DNA from: Arion vulgaris
Taxonomy: Eukaryota > Mollusca > Gastropoda > Stylommatophora > Arionidae
Assembly: GCA_020796225.1 (NCBI GenBank)
Contig: CM036755.1
Coordinates: 85,135,803-85,199,802, forward strand
Direction: 5' to 3'
Length of the DNA stretch: 64,000 nt
The position numbers and the translations under genes are program-made. Below are positions 35,709 through 45,213 of this stretch, in pieces. How positions within the stretch are numbered: position 1 is the first letter of the stretch; each line of letters opens with the position of its first letter. The notes under the pieces were generated by a model that saw only the letters and a program-made list of their open reading frames with translations, did not search any database and was not told where the DNA came from.

Positions 35709-37440
35709 TTAGACAAATTTCACCCTGTCAGAATTGGAAGTTCTATGCTGGTTAGAAAGAGCCTCCTGGCGAGAAATTTGCTGAAAGCGCCGCATAGCAG
35801 AAGCAAGCACCTTATCCGGGTATAAGCGCTTACGAAAGAAATCCAGCATCTCGTGAGCTCTATCGAGGAAATCGTCGTCCTCGCTACAGAGGCGACGAAG
35901 GCGCAAGTTTTGAGAGAATGGTAAAGAATCACGACAAGCCTGGGAATGGGAAGAGGTATAAAGAAGAAAACTATGTGCATCAGTAGGCTTGTAGTATACT
36001 GATGTAGTGATGGTGGATAGGCTGATAGTGATAGTGATGTCAAGAAAGGTGACACAAGAGGTAGAGATGTGAGATGTAAACCGAATAGCCGGATTGAAGA
36101 CATTAATGAAATTAATGAAGCGTGACAAATCGGCTTCAGGCATATCGGTAATGCCAATACAATCATCAATGTATCTATGATACACAGACGGAAGAGGGCC
36201 ATCATAGGAATTCCATACTAGGTGCTCAAGATGACCCATGAATAGACAAGCATAACTAGGTCCCATTTTAGTACCCATGGCGATCCCACTGATCTGCTCA
36301 AAGAACTGGTCATTGAACTGAAAGGAGTTGAGAGTTAGAACTAGTTCTGCAAGACGAAGGAGAGTCGAGGTGGAGACAAGTGGGTTAGTTCTCCTGTCGA
36401 GAAAGAACTGGAGAGCTTGAAGTCCGTCGGAATGAGGTATGGAGGTGTACAATGAGCACACATCAAGGAGGAAGAGACGGTAAGTCCTGCCAGGCAACAA
36501 CTCAATAGACGAAAAAACAGACAGGTGTGGTTCGTATCTTTCAAGAATGAAGGTAGTGTGGTGACTATAGGATTGAAGATACTATCAAGAAATTCGGAGA
36601 TATGTTCCGTAGGACAAGACCAAGCAGAAACGATGGGCCTACCCGGATTATTCAGTTTATGAATTTTGGGGAGCATATAAAAGGCAGGTTTTCCTAAACA
36701 GCTATCGATGACACAAAGTGATGATGCGCCGGTAGGAAGGTCGTTAGAGGCAATTAAGTTCTTAATTACTGTACGGACTTTACTATTGTTAGATAGTGTG
36801 ACATCAGAAGAACTAGTTTTATAGAATTGGGTGTCAAGTAATTGGTTCGGCCTTCCTGAAGGTATAGTTCTTTGCTCCATACCACTATTGCACCGCCTTT
36901 ATCTGCGGGTTTGATAACAATGTCATCACGTCGACGGAGGTGTGATAGAGCACGAAACTCGGACGGAGACATGTTAGAATGCCCTAGCCGTTTGGGGTGG
37001 AGCAGTCCAATATCGTGTAAAGTATTCTTGATGTAGAGATCAAGAGCGTTGGAGACACCAGGGTTGGGTGTCCAATCATGTTTGCAAGTAGAATATTTAG
37101 CCAACATACTCGTGTCATGACATTGGTCAGTGTCAACCTGGTTCCAAAAATGAAATTTCAGCCGTAAGCCACGGTGAAAACGGTGCACATCTTGAAGAGT
37201 AGAGTAGTGGTCAATGGTAGGTCGGAGAGGAACAAACTTGAGACCCTTACTTAAAACACATCTCTCGCTGTCCGATAAGGGTAGGTCTGGAGGGATGCAA
37301 ACCACCTGTGTGGGAGGAGAAGATCGTAGTGGACAATTGGAAGGAGTGGTAGAAGGTACAGGGCGAAGAAGGTTAAGTTTTTGTTCAAGAAGGTCAAGTA
37401 CTGGCCATTCAGGAGCTTGCGATGTCCAGGTCACAGCCAT
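35709..37440 (-). pseudogene. Penelope-type reverse transcriptase, frameshifted
   Basis: It would copy the element's RNA into DNA at a nicked target. Order on the minus strand: an N-terminal region with LSDSERCVLSKGLKFVP and LRRRDDIVIKPADKGG (37300-36840), FYMLPKIHKLNNPGRPIVS (about 36680-36610), then LLDVCSLYTSIPH (36480-36430), GIAMGTKMGPSYA, HRYIDDCIGI with catalytic Y-I-D-D at 36173-36162, FLDITI, and a C-terminal stretch to the stop at 35709. These are the landmarks of Penelope RTs and differ from LINE and LTR types. At least two frame changes (near 36850 and 36500) separate the parts, so no full-length product is possible. Confidence 0.93.
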
Positions 37441-38018
37441 CCGATCATGTTCCTCTGATGATCGTAGTCGATTTGCTCTGGAGAATCGGTTGATTTCTTT
37501 GTATGGTACCTTGCGACCACGCGGCTCAACGTATTACATTCTTATGCTTCTTAGTACTTTCTCTTCCCATGCTTTGTAATCTCTATGGGTATATGTTGCA
37601 TGTATTACATTCTTATGCTTCTTAGTACTTTCTCTTCCCATGCTTTGTAATCTCTATGGGTATATGTTGCATGTATTCATTCTTATGCTTCTTGAGTACT
37701 TTCTTTCCATGTTTATAATCTATATGTGTATATGTTGACATGTATTCAGTTATTTATTTATAGATGTTTCATTGTTTCTTTTCTATTTCTAGTTTTTATG
37801 TGTGTTTTTTGTGTTACATTTATTTCGTTATTCGTTTTTATTCCAGATTTTCCTTAGATACGTTGGTATTTGGTCGTCCATTTGTGTTTCATTTTAATTT
37901 GTCACTCCTGTTTGTTCGTTTGCTTGATAAAGGCTTGTTGGTCGAAACGTTGCTGTTTATCGTCACTGTTTATGTATTTTGTAAAACTATAGTACTTTGT
38001 TTGTACGTGTTTCACTAT
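37377..38018 (+). repeat. Penelope-like element, inverted arm (right)
   Basis: Starts with the coding end of the endonuclease (TGHSGACDVQVTAI in frame), followed by 71-bp repeats at about 37535-37745 and the 3' UTR. The third 71-bp repeat has several single-base indels. Confidence 0.92.
37922..37950 (+). ncRNA. Degenerate hammerhead-ribozyme-like core in Penelope arm
   Basis: The order CTTGATAA - stem - GGTCGAAACG resembles a hammerhead core (CUGANGA, stem II, GAAA). In the left-arm version the stem GGCC/GGUC can pair around a UUGUU loop. Two core positions differ from consensus (C3 and G8). Hammerheads are known in Penelope-like elements, which supports the reading, but activity is doubtful. 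Confidence 0.4.
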
Positions 38019-38339
38019 TAGTCCTATCCGATGCACACTACAAAACAGAGACTGCCTATACAATCAAGCACATAACAGAATCGCTGTCATTTGAAAATCA
38101 TCAACAGTAAGTTGGAAAATAACATTTCAGGAATGCAATTAAAACATTTTTTTATATAATTATAAAAAACCAGAAATTCATGAAAGTCAAAAGTATATAT
38201 TAGGCCACAATTAGCGGTTAAGTTTTCTTTCACTGTCGCTGATATCTATATAAGAAATAAATTGAAACACATTTGTTTAGTCACTATAGTTTTATCAGCA
38301 CTGTCATATCAATCAGTTTTGGGGGTTCGTATTATAGAC

Positions 38340-38960
38340 TCAAGGTAATGACTGAATTGGTTGTTCACTCTTGCCGTTAAGTATAGGTGTTGGAGTTATA
38401 ATTTGCTTTCAAGGGCCAGGTGAATTGCTCGTGTTGTGTTACATGCGTGTTCATTTAGTGTATTCGTGTTATTGTATATTCAACGTTGTCGTGGTCTTCA
38501 CTTGGCCTAGTGCCTGATCTCGTTTTTGTGGTATGCTGCTGGTGGTGGATGATTGTGTTCTAATCTCATGAAATTTGCTGAGCTTTCTTTCTGTTGGTGT
38601 TTTGTTGCTTGGGACTAATTATGGCAGTTGTAACAAAGTGTTGGTGTTGTACACAACAAAGTGTTGGTGTTGTACACAACAAAGTGTTGGTGTTGTACAC
38701 AACAAAGTGTTGGTACAAAATGACTTTTATCATCTGTATATTTTACTTTCGTCTTGATATGTTGGTGTTGTAATAATGGTGAAAGCTGGTAGGTCACTGC
38801 GTTTGCTATTTGGCAATTTGACGCTATTTTGATATGTACGTGTTTGTCTTCTATGAAAATGCTGCCTAAATATTTTGAATTCAGAAACTTGCTTTTCTCT
38901 GGTTTTGTCTATTTGTATGTTTGTTTGGCTTGATGCTCTACTTTCAGTCAATCACTATAA
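38340..38960 (-). mobile_element. LINE remnant related to type A, copy 3, strongly decayed
   Basis: Minus-strand words SEFKIFRQHFHRRQ (cf. KEFKYLGSIF), LPAFTIITTP/MTYQLSPLLQHQ and a 3' stretch shared with 6925-7050 place it in the type A group. No catalytic motif remains. It contains a 23-bp repeat. Confidence 0.65.
38630..38713. repeat. 23-bp tandem repeat, about 3.6 copies
   Basis: Unit AACAAAGTGTTGGTGTTGTA plus CAC, nearly perfect, inside the LINE remnant. Confidence 0.93.
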
Positions 38961-38974
38961 GACGTGAGCTTGCA

Positions 38975-39115
38975 CTATGACAAGTACGTGAAGACAAGTT
39001 CGCCATCATTATGACAAGTACGTAAAGACAAGTTCGTCATCACTATGACAAGTACGTGAAGACTGGTTCGCCATCACTATGACAAGTACGTGAAGACAAG
39101 TTCGCCATATGATAC
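38975..39115. repeat. 34-bp tandem repeat, about 4 copies
   Basis: Unit contains GACAAGTACGTGAAGACAAG then TTCGCCATCACTAT, with minor variants. Confidence 0.9.
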
Positions 39116-39177
39116 GTACGACATCGCAATGTCAAGTACGACATAACTATGGCAATTACGTATTCAATGTACCAAGT

Positions 39178-39292
39178 ACGCAATCACTACCACAGCTACG
39201 CAATCACACACCACAGCTACGCAATCACTACCACAGCTACGCAATCACACACCACAGCTACGCAATCACTAATACAATAACGCAATCAAAAT
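39178..39292. repeat. About 20-bp tandem repeat, about 5 copies
   Basis: Unit CACAGCTACGCAATCAC(TA/ACA)C. It appears to derive from the same CTA/TACG-rich words as the preceding repeat. Confidence 0.88.
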
Positions 39293-39567
39293 GAGACCAT
39301 ATCTATGAAAGGTCCGTCGTCAGTACATACATTGTAGGTATCGGTATTATCCAATTACGTTTCTGGTAATTAGCAATATAACATACCCTTGCAGTTATAG
39401 GTATTCTCAATGTATGTCTTCGAGTAACGAGAAATATAACATACATTGTAACTATCGGTATTATCTACGTGTTTCTTCTATTAACCAACACTAACACGTA
39501 TGTGGTTTGAATACAATACGCTACTTACGAAAATCCGGAGTATACGTCCCTTGTTCTGCAATATTAA

Positions 39568-40352
39568 TATATATATATATCAATATAAACTATATAAAGA
39601 GATAATGTAAGCTGAATGACTAAATAAATATTAATATATATATATATCAATATAAACTATATAAAGAGATAATGTAAGCTGAATGACTAAATAAATATTA
39701 ATATATATATATAAATATAAACTATATAAAGAGATAATGTAAGCTGAATGACTAAATAAATATTAATATATATATATCAATATAAACTATATAAAGAGAT
39801 AATGTAAGCTGAATGACTAAATAAATATTAATATATATATTTAAATATAAACTATATAAAGAGATAATGTAAGCTGAATGACTAAATAAATATTAATATA
39901 TATATATAAATATAAACTATATAAAGAGATAATGTAAGCTGAATGACTAAATAAATATTAATATATATATATAAATATAAACTATATAAAGAGATAATGT
40001 AAGCTGAATGACTAAATAAATATTAATATATATATATATCAATATAAACTATATAAAGAGATAATGTAAGCTGAATGACTAAATAAATATTAATATATAT
40101 ATATAAATATAAACTATATAAAGAGATAATGTAAGCTGAATGACTAAATAAATATTAATATATATATATAAATATAAACTATATAAAGAGATAATGTAAG
40201 CTGAATGACTAAATAAATATTAATATATATATATATATATATTTTAAACTATATAAAGAGATAATGTAAGCTGAATGACTAAATAAATATTAATATATAT
40301 ATATAAATATAAACTATATAAAGAGATAATGTAAGCTGAATGACTAAATTTA
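39568..40352. repeat. AT-rich 63-67-bp minisatellite, about 12 copies
   Basis: Each unit has GTAAGCTGAATGACTAAATA, then a variable (TA)n core, then AAACTATATAAAGAGATAAT. GTAAGC recurs at 39607, 39674, 39739, 39804 and so on to 40331. Length differences lie in the (TA)n core. Confidence 0.96.
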
Positions 40353-40419
40353 ATAAACTATACAAACACTGACATTTTTAAATTGTTTGCTTTCTGCAAA
40401 CAGAAAATGTATCTTCTAT

Positions 40420-40660
40420 TATTCTCTCTTTTATTGTATCTCTCTGCTTTCTTCTTCTCTCTCGTTATAGCTATTATTTTATCTCTCTCTCTCTTTTATT
40501 TGTATCTCTCTCTGTTCTCTCTCTCTCTCTCTCTCGTTATAGCTATATATTGTTATCTCTCTCTCTCTTTTATTTGTATCTCTCTCTGTTTCTCTCTCTC
40601 TCTCTCTCGTTATAGCTATATATTGTTATCTCTCTTTTTCGTTGTCCCTTTCTTTTTCGT
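40420..40660. repeat. (CT)n-rich low-complexity tract
   Basis: TCTCTCT runs mixed with TTATAGCTATATATTGTTAT. A ~75-bp block is duplicated. Confidence 0.88.
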
Positions 40661-40661
40661 T

Positions 40662-41195
40662 CTCTTGATATCTATCTTTTCACACCTCTCATCTCTTTCT
40701 CTTCTCTGTCTCTTGATATCTATCTTTTCACACCTCTCACTCTATTTCTCTTCTCTGTCTCTTGATATCTATCTTTTCACACCTCTCACTCTATTTCTCT
40801 TCTCTGTCTCTTGATATCTATCTTTTCACACCTCTCACTCTTTCTCTTGATATATATCTTTTCACACCTCTCACTCTATTTCTCTTGATATCTATCTTTT
40901 CACACCTCTCACTCTATTTCTCTTGATATCTATCTTTTCACACCTCTCACTCTATTTCTCTTGATATCTATCTTTTCACACCTCTCACTCTATTTCTCTT
41001 GATATCTATCTTTTCACACCTCTCACTCTATTTCTCTTGATATCTATCTTTTCACACCTCTCACTCTATTTCTCTTGATATCTATCTTTTCACACCTCTC
41101 GCTCTATTTCTCTTGATATCTATCTTTTCACACCTCTCACTCTATTTCTCTTGATATCTATCTTTTCACACCTCTCACTCTATTTCTCTTCTCTG
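40662..41195. repeat. 38-bp minisatellite (45-bp variant at left), about 13 copies
   Basis: Unit TCTCTTGATATCTATCTTTT then CACACCTCTCACTCTATT. The first copies carry an extra TCTCTGTC-containing insert. Confidence 0.95.
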
Positions 41196-42060
41196 TCCAA
41201 GATATACGGATGACTCTTCTATAACACTTATATTCGAAATCACATATATGTCTTTCCACTGCTTTATTAAATGTCCATGCTTCACATACTGCCATAATAT
41301 GCATGATCTTTGTATTCGATCTTGTTTCTTATCAGTTCCGTTCCATACTGTTTTGAGTTGTTTAATTTTTGTAAAGCCATGTTTGTTCTTCTTTTAATTT
41401 CCTTCATCCCATTTCCATCTGTTGTTAGTAGTGAACAAATATATTCAAAACTGTTCACATTTTCTACTTTCCCTCTGTTGGTAAAAATATAATTTGTCAT
41501 GTTCGTTTTATCTGTTGTCATTATTGTTGTTTTTACTACATTGAGATATAGATTTTGTTTTTCGCTTTTATCTTTCACTTCTCCTAATAATTTCTCAATC
41601 CCTTTTTGTGATGTTGACAGTAACACTGTGTCGTCAGCGTATCTTAGTTCAGGTATTTCTCTTCCTCCGATTATAAAAGGATCGTTTTGTTCTTTTCCGC
41701 TATCTTCTGTAACATTCTTCATTATGTTTTCTGCATATATGTTAAACAGACAGGGCGACAAAATGCAGCCTAGTCTGACACCCTGCCTTATGTCAAACCA
41801 ATCTGATGTATCATCGCATGTTCTTACAGCCGCAATTTGATCACTATAACGTTCTCTTATGATCTGTATTAAATGTAATGAAAATCCCATTTCTCTCATA
41901 ATCTTCTACAATTCCTGATGTTCTACACAATCAAATGCCTTTGAGTAGTCAATAAAGCATGAGTATAGATCTACATTATACTCTTTAGATTTTCTATGAT
42001 TGTTCTCATGTTAAATATATGGTCACGTGTACCTGTAAGTGTACGTAAACAGAAAACATT
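41195..42060 (-). mobile_element. LINE type C fragment with intact Y-A-D-D
   Basis: Minus-strand reading in RT order: CFIDYSKAFDCVEHQEL (motif A, a TAG follows in place of the usual Trp), MREMGFSLHLIQIIRERYS, GVRLGCILSPCLFNIYAENI (motif B), ELRYADDTVLLSTS (motif C, catalytic Y-A-D-D), LYLNVVKTTIM, VNSFEYICSLLTTDGN, and then EAWTFNKAVERHI and CYRRVIRISWTEKR near 41230. The 618-base stretch 41282-41899 is open. Endonuclease and 3' end are missing; the left break is at the 38-bp minisatellite. The C-terminal words match the fragment at 1-240. Confidence 0.9.
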
Positions 42061-42369
42061 CGCGTAATTAGCACGTAATTAGTTTGCAGTTTAATGATAC
42101 ACAATTGAAAAACACACAAAATAATTCGATGAACATGTATCACATCATTCTATTCAGTGTTGTATTATTTTACAAAACTGTGATAACAGCATGCAGGTCT
42201 TCTTATTGCAAGAACACGTTTCGTTTGTTAAATAGCATTGTTATATACATTGTTCTTTCTGTTCTTTCTTGTATCTTGTCCTGGTTTGTCTCACAGCGTG
42301 AGGATAAGAAGAGATTTCAAGACCGAGCTATGGTGTGCGCTTCATAAATAGTGTCTTTCGTCGCCTTTG

Positions 42370-42702
42370 CTATTTCTCAAGTCCACATTGTGTGTGACCG
42401 GCATTTTTGCTTTGTATCCATAGTATCAGAGCAACATTGCTCTTTGAGGTGCACTGTCTGTTGGTAATATGTGTATTTGGCTGAAGCACTTCATTTGTTA
42501 TTTCTTGATGAAGTTCAGTACTGATGCTGTACCACATTTTCTTTATGTCTCCATTTCTAAACCGGTCTCGTCTTGTTACTCCCAGCATTCTGCGTGGACA
42601 CTTCATCTCTGCCGTGACTAGTTGTCTTCTGTCATTTAATGTCAAGGTCCAAGTTTGACATTGATAGCATAATGTGGGAAGAAAGACGATGCACCACATC
42701 AC
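42370..42702 (-). mobile_element. LINE C-terminal fragment
   Basis: Open minus-strand frame with LPTLCYQCQTWTLTLNDRRQ, VTAEMKCPRRMLGVTRRDRF and IKKMWYSISTELHQEI, the region after RT in many animal LINEs. A close relative is at 55315-55791. It has no catalytic residues and ends at the 64-bp repeat. Confidence 0.82.
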
Positions 42703-43072
42703 CTATCAAGTGGTGACTTTCAATAAACAAAATGTCTGGTCTCAGCCTTGTTATGCACCACATCACCTATCAAGTGGTGACTTTCAATAAACAAAATGTC
42801 TGGTCTCAGCCTTGTTATGCACCACATCACCTATCAAGTGGTGACTTTCAATAAACAAAATGTCTGGTCTCAGCCTTGTTATGCACCACATCACCTATCA
42901 AGTGGTGACTTTCAATAAACAAAATGTCTGGTCTCAGCCTTGTTATGCACCACATCACCTATCAAGTGGCGACTTTCAATAAACAAAATGTCTGGTCTCA
43001 GCCTTGTTATGCACCACATCACCTATCAAGTGGCGACTTTCAATAAACAAAATGTCTGGTCTCAGCCTTGTT
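42689..43072. repeat. 64-bp minisatellite, 6 copies
   Basis: Units begin ATGCACCACATCACCTATCA at 42689, 42753, 42817, 42881, 42945 and 43009. Near-perfect; the last two share a T-to-C change (GGCGAC). A diverged beginning (ATATGCACCATCATTTC) recurs near 43232. Confidence 0.97.
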
Positions 43073-43440
43073 ATCCATATGTCTTGAGCATGCAAAAATT
43101 TTCCTTCAAGTAACGCTTGTTTATTTATACAAATAGAACATATATGTTGTTATCAGTGCTTCTTTTTTGCATGTACAAACACTGACAAAAATGTGGTTTA
43201 TTACAATCACTAAGTATTTTGCTCAGCCCTGCATATGCACCATCATTTCAAAATAAATAACTTGAAGCATTTAATCTTGGTTTGAATGATTCGTTTTCAT
43301 AAGTTATACTACACGTGCATATTCTTAGTCTTTATTTCTGTAACATAATATGTGTATTTTTTTTCTCGCTCTGTATCTCTCTTTTCATCGTTCTCTGTCT
43401 CTATTTTCTCCTTCTTCCCTTTTTTTGTTCACTCTTTTAT
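43073..43440. other. Unassigned spacer
   Basis: AT-rich, turning T-rich before the TA compound repeat; no gene seen. Confidence 0.45.
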
Positions 43441-44017
43441 CTATTGGTATATATATATATATATATATCTATCACATTTTATCTTTATCATTGGTATATA
43501 TATATATATCTATCACATTGTTATCTTTTATCTATTGGTATATATATATATATCTATACTTTTATCTTATCTATTGATATATATATATATTATCACATTG
43601 TTATCTTTTATCTATTGGTATATATATATATATATCTATCACATTGTTATCTTTTATCTATTGGTATATATATATATATATCTATCACATTGTTATCTTT
43701 TATCTATTGGTATATATATATATATATATCTATCACATTGTTATCTTTTATCTATTGGTATATATATATATATTATCATTTTATCTTTATCTATTGATAT
43801 ATATATATCTAGTTATCTTTATCTATTGGTATATATATATATATATATCTATCACATTGTTATCTTTTATCTATTGGTATATATATATATATATCTATCA
43901 CATTGTTATCTTTTATCTATTGGTATATATATATATATATATATATCTATCACATTGTTATCTTTTATCTATTGGTATATATATATATATCTATCACATT
44001 GTTATCTTTTATCTATT

Positions 44018-44056
<39 letters not shown>

Positions 44057-44412
44057 TATCACATTGTTATCTTTTATCTATTGGTATATATATATATATA
44101 TCTATCACATTGTTATCTTTTATCTATTGGTATATATATATATATATCTATCACATTGTTATCTTTTATCTATTGGTATATATATATATATATATATATC
44201 TATCACATTGTTATCTTTTATCTATTGGTATATATATATATATATATATCTATCACATTGTTATCTTTTATCTATTGGTATATATATATATATATCTATC
44301 ACATTGTTATCTTTTATCTATTGGTATATATATATATATATATCTATCACATTGTTATCTTTATCTATTGGTTATATATATATATATATATATATACTAT
44401 CACATTGTTATC
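43441..44412. repeat. Compound (TA)n / ATCACATTGTTATCTTTTAT minisatellite, about 20 copies
   Basis: Each unit is a (TA) run of variable length followed by TCTATCACATTGTTATC and TTTTATCTATTGG. Three overlapping frames rich in I and Y run across it; these are products of the repeat. Tracts of alternating TA of this length can form cruciform or unwound DNA. Confidence 0.96.
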
Positions 44413-44503
44413 TTGTCAAAAGTTCAATGATTGTCTTTATTGCACTGGGATTCCCCATGTGTCTCTTTTTATTCGCATCTCTCTCACTCTCTCTGTAGTT
44501 ATA

Positions 44504-44610
44504 TGTCTCTCTCATAAATTTGTATCCTGCCATTTCATCACCAATGGTCCACGTTCAATTATTCAACTAATTGTATCAGATCAGTTTTAATACTAAATTA
44601 AGAATTTTAA
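44504..44610. repeat. 107-bp direct repeat, left copy
   Basis: Matches 48644-48750 at roughly 95 percent by eye (CTCATAAATTTGTATCCTGC to AAGAATTTTAA). The two copies bracket the Mutator-like segment. The right copy continues into LINE-like sequence; the left one does not. Confidence 0.9.
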
Positions 44611-45213
44611 GGTGTTATACGAGTGACAGTTGGGTCGATATAGCTTCCAGATATCGATTTTCCAAATTCGTCATATTATGTTAGTATTGCATCTCTACTA
44701 TCGAATTACGCAACGGGTTTTTATTTGTGATCACGAAATATGTTTCAAAAGTATCTTTGAAACACCCCACCCTCCTCGAAATTAATTAATTCTTTATAGA
44801 AAATGTCTACAAATGCGTTTGTTTGGACCTTACAACCATGTATGAATTAAAGAAACCCCTATCAAGTTATGTACCGTTGTAAAGCTTGCTCTGAGTATTA
44901 ACATATATTTTAGATTCCATTTGGCTAAAGAACGACTACGTGCTCTAACGAGTGATTTCCCAGCGCTACTGAAATTCAAATTTGCAAAATGTCATTGGTT
45001 GACAGCCAGCACGTGATGAAATATTCATGTTATCCTAACAACACACATGCACAGACGAATTGAATTTTGAGAGCTCTTCAGAAATTCAGATGTGTGCATG
45101 CGCAGTAAGACAAATTGTCATAAACCTCCGTCTCTCATACGTTATCATCCGCTGTTTCAAACACATTGACTGATAATTAAATTAACCACACATTGACCAC
45201 GTGAATTACGAAA
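44611..45213. promoter_or_regulatory. Upstream region of the Mutator-like gene
   Basis: No repeat was found. An ATTGG (reverse CCAAT) near 44994 and GTAAGACAAATTGTC-type words lie upstream of the ATG at 45214. A promoter is plausible for an element gene, but no clear TATA box was seen. Confidence 0.3.

Larger units (their letters stand above)
34665..38031 (-). mobile_element. Penelope-like element with inverted terminal arms and 13-bp target-site duplication
   Basis: The element 34678-38018 is flanked by TAGTCCTATCCGA at 34665-34677 and 38019-38031. Its minus strand encodes a Penelope-type RT and a GIY-YIG endonuclease (separate entries). The 3' part of the element (end of the endonuclease plus 3' UTR, 34710-35251) is present again in opposite orientation at the 5' end (37377-38018). 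It therefore forms inverted arms of about 0.55-0.64 kb around a ~2.1-kb centre. A 32-bp segment (34678-34709) lies outside the arm at one end only. Inverted terminal copies and a short one-sided extension are known for Penelope elements. Confidence 0.93.
32700..38330. repeat. Diverged relative of the array unit, split by two retroelements
   Basis: Three pieces keep the unit's order. 32840-32990 matches the segment with GTATTTGAACC / CCCAGGTTCTAACACAC against the unit's GGATTGGAACC / ACCAGGTCTTAACACAC. 34456-34677 matches TTTGGGATTACTGATTTA ... GTGTTTCAA ... TTCCTAGTCCTA against TATGGGATTTTTGATTTA ... GTGTTTCAA ... TTTCTAGTCCTA. 38032 onward continues with CAAGCACA. A LINE and a Penelope-like element separate the pieces. 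The divergence is much higher than within the array. Confidence 0.65.

Noticed and set aside
34710..38018. Inverted arms interpreted as a DNA transposon or as LTRs
   Set aside because: The centre encodes a Penelope-type RT and GIY-YIG endonuclease; there is no transposase, integrase or protease. Inverted terminal copies are known for Penelope elements.
43352..44590. 412-codon frame rich in Ile and Tyr, the longest in the window
   Set aside because: It reads through (TA)n and its spacer; neighbouring frames on the same strand are equally open, which is typical of repeats, not genes.
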